DNA from: Pseudomonadota bacterium
Lineage (GTDB): Bacteria > BMS3Abin14
Length of the DNA stretch: 34,509 nt
Assembly: GCA_003228585.1 (NCBI GenBank)
Contig: QIEJ01000038.1
Span: forward strand, 1-34,509
Direction: 5' to 3'
Positions 17,026 through 24,841 of the stretch are shown here, one piece after another. Under the pieces are notes generated by a model. That model worked only from the letters and a program-made list of their open reading frames with translations, searched no databases and was not told where the DNA came from. The stretch's first letter is position 1. Every line of letters begins with the position of its first letter. The position numbers were made by a program, and so were the translations under genes.

Positions 17026-18159
17026 ATGAGAAGGGTTATGTGTATCGCTGTTGTTGCCATGATGGTCATGGCGCTTATGATCACCGGTTGCACGAAAAAG
17101 GAAGAAGCTGTACAGACTATCAAGGTGGGCGTTGCCGGTCCGCACAGCGGTGACCTGGCGTCTTATGGGATCCCGAGTGTTCGCGCCGCTGAACTGGTCG
17201 TGAAGGATGTCAACGCCAAGGGCGGCATCCTCGGTAAGCAGGTCGAGCTCCTCGTTGAGGATGATGTCTGTAAACCGGAGGTGGCGGCAAACACGGCCAC
17301 CAAGCTGGTGTCCGACGGCGCCGTCGTTGTTGTAGGGCACGTATGTTCAGGGGCCACTAAAGCGGCTCTCGGGATCTACAAGGACGCTGGAATTATTGTC
17401 ATTTCACCATCGGCCACCAACCCGGGCCTGACCCAGAGCGGTGATTATCCCAACTTCTATCGCACAATTGCTTCGGACGACAAACAGGCCGCGCTTGGTG
17501 TGAAATTTACGGTGGAAACCCTCGGCGCCAAGAAGATAGCCATCATTCATGACAAGGGCGATTACGGCAAGGGGTATGCGGAATTTGCCAAGATGAATGT
17601 GGAGAAGACACCGGGAGTCGAGGCGGTGCTGTTCGAGGGGATCACCCCCGGCGCCGTTGATTACAGCGCCATTGTTGACAAGATCAAGCGTTCCGGAGCA
17701 GACGCCGTCATTTATGGAGGCTATCATCCGGAGGCGTCAAAGATCGTGACGCAGATGCGCAAGAAGAAGATGGACACGTATTTCGTCTCGGACGACGGTG
17801 TCAAGGACGTGACATTCATCAAGGTTGCCGGTAAGTATGCTGAAGGTGTTTACGCTTCCGGTCCCATGGACGTGTCCGATCTGCCGCTATACCAGGCCGC
17901 TGTCAAGGCCCACAAGGACGCCTACGGTGGTGAAGATCCAGGCGCCTTTTTCAAAGAGGGTTACGCAGCCACTATGGCACTTCTCAACGCCATTGAGGAG
18001 GCCGGTTCCACGGAATATGACGCTATCGAGAAAGTGCTGAAAAGTACGTATGTCGATACGCCAGTCGGTTCCATCTCCTTTGATGATAAGGGTGACGCTA
18101 TCGGCGTAGGATTTTCCATGTACAGGGTGGTCAACGGCAAATATGTCGAACAGAAGTAA
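17026..18159 (+). CDS. livK: Branched-chain amino acid ABC transporter substrate-binding lipoprotein
   Basis: A type I periplasmic binding protein (LivJ/LivK, ANF-receptor-like) that delivers leucine, isoleucine, valine or a related ligand to the LivHM permease. The 377-residue precursor has a lipoprotein signal with lipobox ITGC and lipidated Cys22. The mature part begins IKVGVAGPHSGDLASYGIPSVRAAELVVKDVNAKGGILG and includes VVVVGHVCSGATKAALGIYKDAGI, ISPSATNPGLTQ, FYRTIASDD, and GADAVIYGGYHPEASKIVTQMR, all typical. A near-perfect Shine-Dalgarno AAGGAGGTG (17012-17020) lies 5 bases before the ATG, fitting strong translation. A strong terminator follows. Exact ligand specificity cannot be read from the sequence; related proteins bind amides, aromatic acids or other amino acids. 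Confidence 0.93.
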   Translation: MRRVMCIAVVAMMVMALMITGCTKKEEAVQTIKVGVAGPHSGDLASYGIPSVRAAELVVKDVNAKGGILGKQVELLVEDDVCKPEVAANTATKLVSDGAVVVVGHVCSGATKAALGIYKDAGIIVISPSATNPGLTQSGDYPNFYRTIASDDKQAALGVKFTVETLGAKKIAIIHDKGDYGKGYAEFAKMNVEKTPGVEAVLFEGITPGAVDYSAIVDKIKRSGADAVIYGGYHPEASKIVTQMRKKKMDTYFVSDDGVKDVTFIKVAGKYAEGVYASGPMDVSDLPLYQAAVKAHKDAYGGEDPGAFFKEGYAATMALLNAIEEAGSTEYDAIEKVLKSTYVDTPVGSISFDDKGDAIGVGFSMYRVVNGKYVEQK

Positions 18160-18180
18160 CTGTTAGGTCCCTGCACATAA

Positions 18181-18219
18181 ACAGGGGAGAGGAGGGAATG
18201 CTTCTCTCCCCTGTTTTTT
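18181..18219 (+). terminator. Rho-independent terminator after livK
   Basis: Stem 18181-18194 (ACAGGGGAGAGGAG) pairs with 18201-18214 across a 6-base loop: 14 bp with one G-U. It is followed by six T (18214-18219). It starts 21 bases after the livK stop and 83 bases before livH starts, so it probably partly separates binding protein from permease expression. Confidence 0.9.
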
Positions 18220-18263
18220 GTTAACAGCTCAAGAAACATCAAGCTGGCAGATTACAGATCTCT

Positions 18264-19166
18264 ATGGAATATTTCTTCGAACTCTTTCTCAGTGGATTGA
18301 CGCGTGGATCCATCTATGCCCTGATTGCCCTCGGGTATACGATGGTTTACGGTATCATCGAGCTGATCAATTTTGCCCACGGTGAGATCTATATGATCGG
18401 TGCCTTCACGGCACTTATCGTGGCAAGTCTTCTCACCATGGCCGGCTTCAAGGGGTTGGCGGTCCTGGCTCTGGCAATGGTGGTGGCTGTCATCTACGCG
18501 GGTGCCTACGGGTTCACCGTTGAGAAGATCGCATACAGACCCCTGCGCCAGGCCCCGAGGCTCAGCCCGCTTATCAGCGCCATCGGCATGTCGATCTTCC
18601 TTCAGAATTACGTTCTTCTGGCGCAGACCTCGGACTTTCTGCCCTTCCCCTCCCTGATTCCCGAATTCGGTTTCATGAAACCATATGAACATATTTTCAG
18701 TTCTTCCCAGGTGGTTATTGTGACGGTTACAACTGTATCCATGGTTGCCCTTACCTGTCTAATAAAGTTCACACGCATGGGAAAGGCGATGAGAGCCACG
18801 GCCCAGGACAGGACGATGGCCATGCTGGCAGGGATCAACGTCAACCGGATTATTTCCACAACATTTATTATCGGGTCGACCCTGGCGGCTGTGGGCGGCG
18901 TTCTCATCGCCTCTCACATAGGCCAGATCAACTTTTACATTGGTTTTATAGCAGGGATCAAGGCGTTCACCGCGGCGGTCCTGGGCGGTATAGGATCGGT
19001 ACCCGGCGCCGTTCTGGGTTCTCTAGTGCTCGGCTGGACGGAGGCTTTCGCCACCGGTTACATCTCAAGCGACTATGAGGATGTGTTTGCCTTCGGGCTC
19101 CTTGTGCTCATCCTCATTTTCCGGCCGGAGGGGATCCTCGGAAAATCCAGGTCACAGAAGATCTGA
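18264..19166 (+). CDS. livH: Branched-chain amino acid ABC transporter permease LivH
   Basis: LivH is one of the two integral membrane subunits of the LIV-type importer. The 300-residue protein is strongly hydrophobic, with about eight helices. It carries the family N terminus LTRGSIYALIALGYTMVYGIIELINFAHGEIYMIGAF, the EAA-loop-like segment KAMRATAQDRTMAMLAGIN, and the C-terminal block IKAFTAAVLGGIGSVPGAVLGSLVLG ending in LILIFRPEGILG. The ATG at 18264 has no strong Shine-Dalgarno; upstream AGATTACAGATCTCT gives little help. It is separated from livK by a strong terminator and from livM by a ~160-bp palindromic element, both unusual inside a liv operon. Confidence 0.95.
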   Translation: MEYFFELFLSGLTRGSIYALIALGYTMVYGIIELINFAHGEIYMIGAFTALIVASLLTMAGFKGLAVLALAMVVAVIYAGAYGFTVEKIAYRPLRQAPRLSPLISAIGMSIFLQNYVLLAQTSDFLPFPSLIPEFGFMKPYEHIFSSSQVVIVTVTTVSMVALTCLIKFTRMGKAMRATAQDRTMAMLAGINVNRIISTTFIIGSTLAAVGGVLIASHIGQINFYIGFIAGIKAFTAAVLGGIGSVPGAVLGSLVLGWTEAFATGYISSDYEDVFAFGLLVLILIFRPEGILGKSRSQKI

Positions 19167-19173
19167 TCTCATT

Positions 19174-19333
19174 ATTGACAGTGTCGCAAAAAGTCCGAGC
19201 GGGACTTTCTGCTCCTCGGAAAGCGAAAAGCGCGGTTTTCGCTTTCCTTACAGATCAATGACTTGCATCATCGGTCATTGATCTGGGCACCCCATGCGGG
19301 GTGCATTGATGACTTTTTGCGAAGTCATCATTA
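19174..19333 (+). repeat. Nested palindromic element between livH and livM
   Basis: The outer parts TTGACAGTGTCGCAAAAAGTCC and GACTTTTTGCGAAG match, in inverse orientation, the compact ~50-bp element at 28796-28845. Here about 100 bp of extra sequence separates them. That insert contains three perfect hairpins: 19218-19229/19236-19247 (12 bp), 19252-19262/19274-19284 (11 bp) and 19287-19293/19298-19304 (7 bp). It has no coding capacity and looks like a MITE- or REP-like element. Confidence 0.8.
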
Positions 19334-19360
19334 ATTTGACGAAAAACATGAAAAATCGTT

Positions 19361-20539
19361 GTGAAAGATCTTAAACAGTCCATATTCCTCTCTATCTGGT
19401 TCATACTCCTCACCTTTCCCATCATGGTGATCAGGGTGAATACCGTGGAGAAGACCGTCCATTGGAGGTGGGCCAATATGGTTTACGTCGGGGCAGGGGT
19501 ATTCATCCTCTCCTACCTCTGGCGGTACATGATGGACCGAAAGGAAAAAAAGCCCGAGGACAGCGGCAAGGTTACCTGGAACCAGAAGCTCATCGCCGAA
19601 AAGAAATACCTGATACCTTTCTGCGGGACCGTCCTCTTGCTGGCAGCGATTTTTCCATTAGTTGTTTCCGATTACCGCGTTAATGTAATGACCAATGCGA
19701 TGATATATGTCGTTCTGGGACTCGGACTGAACATCGTCGTCGGGCTTGCGGGGCTGCTGGATCTGGGTTATGTGGCGTTTTATGCAGTAGGGGCCTACAC
19801 CTATGCCCTTTTGAATTATCATTATGGTGTGGGATTCTGGATCGCATTACCGCTGGGAGCGGTTGTGGGGGCCGTCTTCGGGATCCTGCTGGGCATCCCC
19901 GTCCTGAGGTTGAGGGGGGACTACCTTGCCATTGTAACACTGGGTTTTGGCGAGATAGTCCGCCTGATCCTCGAGAACTGGAACAAGTTCTCCTTTGGGC
20001 CCAGTGGTATCGCCAATATTCCCATGCCCTCGTTCTTCGGCCTGGTATCAAATCGAAGCCAGGGACTTGTCTTGATGTACTACCTGATGATAGCCCTCGC
20101 GATATTCACGATCTTTGTTGTGGAACGTCTGCAGAACTCGCGGTTGGGACGATCGTGGCTGGCGCTTCGTGAGGATGAGATCGCCTGTCAGGCAATGGGC
20201 ATCGACAAGATGAAAACCAAGCTCGCCGCCTTTGCCCTCGGCGCCACATGGGCCGGGATGATGGGCGTGATCTTCGCCGCCAAAACCAGGTTCATTAACC
20301 CGGCCAGCTTCACTTTCCTGGAATCCGCCATCATCCTCTCCATCGTCGTTCTGGGTGGGATGGGGTCCATTCTGGGTGTCATTCTCGGGGCCTTCATCCT
20401 CATCCTGCTGCCCGAGGAGCTTCGAGCGTTCTCGCAGTACAGGATGTTGATCTTCGGTGCGGCCATGGTCCTGATGATGGTCTTCCGGCCACAGGGGATC
20501 ATCTCCAACGTGCGGCGCACATATGAATACCATGAATAA
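19361..20539 (+). CDS. livM: Branched-chain amino acid ABC transporter permease LivM
   Basis: LivM is the second membrane subunit of the importer. The 392-residue product has an extra N-terminal region of about 85 residues with two hydrophobic segments, as in E. coli LivM. The permease core then follows: VMTNAMIYVVLGLGLNIVVGLAGLLDLGYVAFYAVGAYTYALL, GIPVLRLRGDYLAIVTLGFGEI, SWLALREDEIACQAMGID and SAIILSIVVLGGMGSILGVILGA, ending VFRPQGI. The start is GTG 19361; no ATG is in frame upstream and no good Shine-Dalgarno is visible, perhaps because the palindromic element ends only 28 bases before it. The 3' end overlaps livG by 17 bp. Confidence 0.94.
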   Translation: MKDLKQSIFLSIWFILLTFPIMVIRVNTVEKTVHWRWANMVYVGAGVFILSYLWRYMMDRKEKKPEDSGKVTWNQKLIAEKKYLIPFCGTVLLLAAIFPLVVSDYRVNVMTNAMIYVVLGLGLNIVVGLAGLLDLGYVAFYAVGAYTYALLNYHYGVGFWIALPLGAVVGAVFGILLGIPVLRLRGDYLAIVTLGFGEIVRLILENWNKFSFGPSGIANIPMPSFFGLVSNRSQGLVLMYYLMIALAIFTIFVVERLQNSRLGRSWLALREDEIACQAMGIDKMKTKLAAFALGATWAGMMGVIFAAKTRFINPASFTFLESAIILSIVVLGGMGSILGVILGAFILILLPEELRAFSQYRMLIFGAAMVLMMVFRPQGIISNVRRTYEYHE

Positions 20540-21317
20540 AGTTATTGACATCACCTCCCTGACAATGAACTTCGGCGGCCTGAAGGCTGTCGACAGGGTG
20601 GATCTCGACGTGAACAAGAGCGAGATCGTGGCTCTCATCGGCCCCAACGGTGCCGGCAAAACAACGATCTTTAACTGCATTACCGGCATCTTTCCTCCGA
20701 CTGAGGGTGATGTGCATCTGATTCCTCCAGGGGAAAACCCGACACGTATCACCGGGCTCAAACCCAATGTAATAACAAAACGAGGTATGGCCAGGACCTT
20801 CCAGAACATCCGCCTTTTTCAGAACATGACCGCCCTTGAGAATATAATGGTTGGAAGGCACTGCCGCACCCATGCAGGAGTAATAGGGGCAATCTTCAGA
20901 GGGCCTAAGACCCGTGCCGAAGAGCGGGCTATTGTTGGTGAGAGCCACCTGCTATTGCAGAACGTTGGTTTGGAGCCTTTTATCAACGAGCTGGCGAAGA
21001 ACCTCCCTTATGGTGTCCAGAGGCGCCTCGAAATTGCCCGGGCACTGGCCACGGATCCATTTCTCCTCCTCCTGGACGAACCTGCTGCGGGCATGAATCC
21101 CCTGGAGACGGAAAAGCTCATGGAACTGATTGAGAGCATCAGGGGCAGCGGCATATCCATTCTCCTCATTGAGCACGACATGAAGCTGATCATGCGCATT
21201 TCTGACCGGATTATTGTCCTGGATCACGGGGAGAAGATTGCTGAGGGTTTGCCCGAGCAGATCCGCCAGAATCCCAAAGTTATCAAGGCCTATCTGGGAT
21301 CGGGATATGAGGGTTAG
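20523..21317 (+). CDS. livG: Branched-chain amino acid ABC transporter ATPase LivG
   Basis: LivG is the second ATPase of the LIV-type importer. The 264-residue protein has Walker A GPNGAGKTT at 40-48, the LivG-specific insertion around TEGDVHLIPPGENPTRITGLKPN, the Q-loop segment ARTFQNIRLFQNMTALENIMVGRH, signature PYGVQRRLEIARALATDP, Walker B LLLLDEPAAGMNP, and switch motif LLIEHDMKLIM. The C-terminal PKVIKAYLG is the family ending. It overlaps livM by 17 bp, so it is translationally coupled. ATG 20523 and ATG 20532 are both plausible starts. It closes the transporter cluster and pairs with LivF encoded at its front. Confidence 0.95.
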   Translation: MNTMNKVIDITSLTMNFGGLKAVDRVDLDVNKSEIVALIGPNGAGKTTIFNCITGIFPPTEGDVHLIPPGENPTRITGLKPNVITKRGMARTFQNIRLFQNMTALENIMVGRHCRTHAGVIGAIFRGPKTRAEERAIVGESHLLLQNVGLEPFINELAKNLPYGVQRRLEIARALATDPFLLLLDEPAAGMNPLETEKLMELIESIRGSGISILLIEHDMKLIMRISDRIIVLDHGEKIAEGLPEQIRQNPKVIKAYLGSGYEG

Positions 21318-21364
21318 GGTGAGGGTTCAAAGTCCAAGGGTAAGGTGGAAAGGGAAAGCCTTTG

Positions 21365-22756
21365 ATGGCGAGGAATAGTGGCGCAATTTTTACTGCCCTT
21401 CTGCTGCTTTTCGGAACAGCCGGGTTTTCATGGGCCTATGAGCCGGTCTATAACGTGCCGCCCGAGACCGATTGGACTCTGGTCCGCGGACCCATAGACG
21501 GGAATCCTCTTGTTAAGTCCAGGAGCAGTTTCAAGACCACCAAAACCGTCCGGACAAGGCTCGCAACCGTACCGAAGTGGCTGGTCTCGGGTGACCTGAA
21601 TGGTGATGGGAGCGACGAAGCCGTTGTTCTCACCAATGAAGGGGTCCTCAGGGTCCTCACGCTGGATCGAGGGAATATCAGGAAGGTCTCCTTCGTCGTG
21701 AATCTCTCACCAGACTCTCCGCCGGTGGTTCTGGAAAGACCCGCTAGCGGTTTTCCTGTAGGGATCGTCAGTGTTGATGATGACGGGAACCTGATATGGA
21801 TTCACCCCTGGACCGGCAAAACAACACAGCTATCGCGGGGTTTTTCCCGGTTAACATCACCCGTCTCAACCGATATGGACGGTGATGGCAACGATGAGAT
21901 CATAGGTGTGAACGAAAAGGGACAGTTTACCGTCATTCTCGGGACGAACTTTGTCAGAACAAGCAGCAGGACTGTGTTGCTGCCTGACACGCGGATCACT
22001 GTCGGTGATCTCGACGGTGACGGGAGGAAGGAGGCGGTTGCCTTTTCTCTGCCCACCGATAAATTCTCAATGGAGCGTCTCGGAGACAAAATAGAAGCAC
22101 AGGGACTGGCTGTATTCACCTGGGACGGCAGCCTCATCAAACTGGTGACGGAGTTCAAGGTCAAGTCGCCAGTGGTGTTCGAAGGCCTGACACCAATTCT
22201 TGCCGATATCAATGAGGATGGAGAGATGGAGGTTGTCGTTACCACCACTGAGGAGGGGGTGGGTTCCAGGTTGCAGATTCTGAAATACTCGAGAAGAAGG
22301 ATCATTGTTGACCGCACCGGTCCTGTCATTAACGGAAATGTGTGGATTCAGCCCATCGCAGTTTCCGGCCTGGGTAACTCTGATCAGAAGTTTATCATGG
22401 CAGTGTCCGACCCCTCAGGAAAAGGTACACTAGAAGTGTTTTACCCCCTGCTGCCTGAAACGCGTTTTACCCTCAAGGGTAAGATATCCACCCATCTGGA
22501 AGACCGCGTAATGGAAACTGCAGTCGTAGGTGATTTCAACGACGACGGATATGTGGAGATCATCGCTCCGGATGAAACACAGAAGAGCCTTTCTATTTTC
22601 TACCTGGAAAAAACTGTTTTGAGAAGCGTCCACATCACTACTGGTAATCAGAAACTGGTCACAAACCTGTGTCCGGGGGATTTTAACGGTGATGACAGAA
22701 CGGATATCGCTGTTGGCTTCGATGACGGAGCCGTAGTTTTCCTGCTTGGAAGGTAA
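21365..22756 (+). CDS. Secreted FG-GAP/VCBS repeat protein, function unknown
   Basis: I do not know a specific function. The product, about 463 residues, has an N-terminal signal peptide (hydrophobic [14 protein letters not shown], likely cut after residue 24). The rest is beta-propeller-like with six Asp-rich calcium-binding-type loops: DLNGDGSDE (about residue 77), DMDGDGNDE (170), DLDGDGRKE (215), DINEDGEME (281), DFNDDGYVE (390) and DFNGDDRTD (439), as in integrin-like FG-GAP/VCBS repeats. Such proteins are exported and bind ligands or surfaces. TTG 21362 directly precedes ATG 21365; I take the ATG. The gene sits between livG and uvrB, 5 bases before uvrB, so it may be transcribed with the uvr genes. 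No enzyme domain is visible. Confidence 0.85.
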   Translation: MARNSGAIFTALLLLFGTAGFSWAYEPVYNVPPETDWTLVRGPIDGNPLVKSRSSFKTTKTVRTRLATVPKWLVSGDLNGDGSDEAVVLTNEGVLRVLTLDRGNIRKVSFVVNLSPDSPPVVLERPASGFPVGIVSVDDDGNLIWIHPWTGKTTQLSRGFSRLTSPVSTDMDGDGNDEIIGVNEKGQFTVILGTNFVRTSSRTVLLPDTRITVGDLDGDGRKEAVAFSLPTDKFSMERLGDKIEAQGLAVFTWDGSLIKLVTEFKVKSPVVFEGLTPILADINEDGEMEVVVTTTEEGVGSRLQILKYSRRRIIVDRTGPVINGNVWIQPIAVSGLGNSDQKFIMAVSDPSGKGTLEVFYPLLPETRFTLKGKISTHLEDRVMETAVVGDFNDDGYVEIIAPDETQKSLSIFYLEKTVLRSVHITTGNQKLVTNLCPGDFNGDDRTDIAVGFDDGAVVFLLGR

Positions 22757-22761
22757 AGGGG

Positions 22762-24828
22762 TTGAAATTCAACCTTGTCTCCGATTTTTCGCCTCGAGGG
22801 GATCAACCGCAAGCCATAGAGGCCCTGCTCAACGGCGTCAATGACAACAGGCTGCATCAGGTTCTTCTCGGCGTCACAGGCTCAGGCAAAACTTTTACCC
22901 TGGCCAACGTCATAGCCGCGGTCAATCGCCCCACCCTCATAATAGCCCACAACAAGACACTGGCGGCCCAGTTGTATCACGAGTTCAAGGGGTTCTTCCC
23001 TGAGAATGCCGTTGAATACTTTGTTTCGTATTACGATTACTATCAGCCGGAAGCCTACGTTCCCCAGACCGACACCTTTATTGAGAAAGACAGCTCTATT
23101 AACGAGATCATCGACCGCCTGCGGCATTCGGCCACTCGATCCCTTCTAACACGCCCGGATGTCGTGGTCGTCTCGTCTGTTTCCTGTATCTTCGGTCTGG
23201 GATCACCTGAGACGTACAGGGACATGCTCGCGAGATTCCAGGTGGGGGAGAAGATCACAAGGAAAGAAATATTATCGAAACTGGTCAATATGCGCTACGA
23301 GAGGAATGACCTGGATTTTTCCAGGGGAACCTTCAGGGTGAGGGGTGAGGTCGTGGATCTTTTCCCCGCATACGAGGAAAACGGCCTCAGGATTGAGCTT
23401 TTTGATGATGAGATCGAGCGCCTCGCCTACCTTGACCCTTTGACCATGAAGGTCTCAAGGGAGGTCGACGAGGTCAGTATTTTCCCCGCAAGCCACTATG
23501 TTATCCCGGATGATGTGATGAAGGGGGCGTTGCTCAGTATCGAGAAGGAGCTTGAGGGCCGGGTCCAATACTTTCGATCCCGCGGCCGTCTCCTGGAGGC
23601 GCAGAGGATAGCTGAGAGAACCGCATTCGATTTGGAGATGATGCAGGTAATAGGATACTGCAAGGGGATTGAGAACTATTCCCGACATTTCACCAGACGA
23701 AAAGAGGGAGAACCTCCTCCCACCCTTCTGGATTATTTTCCCGATGACGCTTTAATCATTCTGGACGAAAGCCATCAGACGGTGCCCCAGATCCGTGCCA
23801 TGTACAAGGGAGATCACTCACGGAAGGCTACTCTTGTGGAGTATGGGTTTCGCCTGCCCTCGGCTTTCGACAATCGTCCCCTCAAATTCGAGGAGTTCGA
23901 AGCCATTGATCGACATGAGATATACGTATCCGCGACTCCTGGTCCCTATGAACTGGAGAAAACCGGTGGCGAAGTAATCGAGCAGGTGATCAGGCCAACG
24001 GGACTGCTTGACCCCGTGGTTATTGTAAATCCGGCGACTAACCAGGTTGATGATCTTGTTGCCCGGATCAGGGAGGTTTCCGCAGTTGGTAACAGGGCCA
24101 TGGTCACCACCCTGACAAAGAGGATGGCGGAGGACCTGACGACCTACCTCGAGGAGTTGGGTATCAAGGTCAGATATCTTCACTCGGATATCGAGACCCT
24201 CGAAAGGGTTCAGATCATTCGTGATCTGAGAATCGGTCTTTTTGACGTTCTGGTGGGCATTAACCTGCTCAGGGAGGGTCTGGATATTCCGGAGGTTGCC
24301 CTTGTGGCTATTATGGACGCCGACAGGGAAGGTTTTCTCAGGTCCGAAACATCCCTGATCCAGACCATTGGAAGGGCAGCCAGAAACCTCGACTCCTTGG
24401 CAGTGTTGTATGCTGATGTGATGACCAATTCCATCAGAAAGGCTCTTGCGGAAACCGGAAGAAGAAGAGCTGTCCAGTCCGCGTACAACGAGAAACACGG
24501 CATCACACCTGAGACTGTGAAAACACGGATCCACGACATTCTATCTTCCATTGAGGAAGCGGATTATGTAACAGTTCCCATTGGCGACGATGATGTGGCT
24601 CCAGGCGACATGGACGGGACCATCGATTCCCTTGAAAAGGAGATGAAGGAGTCAGCGGAGACACTGGAGTTCGAGAGAGCAGCTGAGCTCAGGGACAGAA
24701 TAAAACAGCTCAGGGAACGCCAGATCATGATGGGCTCACAGCCCCGCATTGTATCCTCAAAGGCCTCAAAGGGCGGCAGGGCAAAGAAACAGACACGGAG
24801 ACGCGGGGACACGAGGAGGGTGAGATAG
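22762..24828 (+). CDS. uvrB: Excinuclease ABC subunit B, UvrB
   Basis: UvrB is the damage-verifying helicase-like subunit of nucleotide excision repair. The 688-residue product has Walker A GVTGSGKT at 37-44, the damage-probing beta-hairpin region [12 protein letters not shown], the motif DESH at 335-338, helicase motifs [37 protein letters not shown] and QTIGRAARN, and a C-terminal UVR domain ([19 protein letters not shown]) that contacts UvrC. The start is TTG, preceded by AAAGGGG. The last 15 residues or so, an Arg-rich tail, are encoded by sequence resembling the GCGCGGGGACACGGGGAC repeat at 7645, so the natural C terminus may have been replaced. Five bases separate the stop from the uvrC start. 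Confidence 0.97.
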   Translation: MKFNLVSDFSPRGDQPQAIEALLNGVNDNRLHQVLLGVTGSGKTFTLANVIAAVNRPTLIIAHNKTLAAQLYHEFKGFFPENAVEYFVSYYDYYQPEAYVPQTDTFIEKDSSINEIIDRLRHSATRSLLTRPDVVVVSSVSCIFGLGSPETYRDMLARFQVGEKITRKEILSKLVNMRYERNDLDFSRGTFRVRGEVVDLFPAYEENGLRIELFDDEIERLAYLDPLTMKVSREVDEVSIFPASHYVIPDDVMKGALLSIEKELEGRVQYFRSRGRLLEAQRIAERTAFDLEMMQVIGYCKGIENYSRHFTRRKEGEPPPTLLDYFPDDALIILDESHQTVPQIRAMYKGDHSRKATLVEYGFRLPSAFDNRPLKFEEFEAIDRHEIYVSATPGPYELEKTGGEVIEQVIRPTGLLDPVVIVNPATNQVDDLVARIREVSAVGNRAMVTTLTKRMAEDLTTYLEELGIKVRYLHSDIETLERVQIIRDLRIGLFDVLVGINLLREGLDIPEVALVAIMDADREGFLRSETSLIQTIGRAARNLDSLAVLYADVMTNSIRKALAETGRRRAVQSAYNEKHGITPETVKTRIHDILSSIEEADYVTVPIGDDDVAPGDMDGTIDSLEKEMKESAETLEFERAAELRDRIKQLRERQIMMGSQPRIVSSKASKGGRAKKQTRRRGDTRRVR

Positions 24829-24841
24829 GGCGCATGGGCGA
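24792..24841 (+). repeat. Repeat tract spanning the uvrB 3' end and uvrC start
   Basis: ACACGGAGACGCGGGGACAC (24792-24811) resembles 7641-7662, and GATAGGGCGCATGGGCGA (24824-24841) is identical to 7612-7629 and close to 29503-29537. The first part encodes the UvrB tail; the second contains the uvrB stop and the uvrC ATG. Confidence 0.7.

Noticed and set aside
19348-19374. Eight-codon ORF overlapping the livM GTG start, possible leader peptide
   Set aside because: Very short, no Shine-Dalgarno and no runs of branched-chain codons; likely chance.
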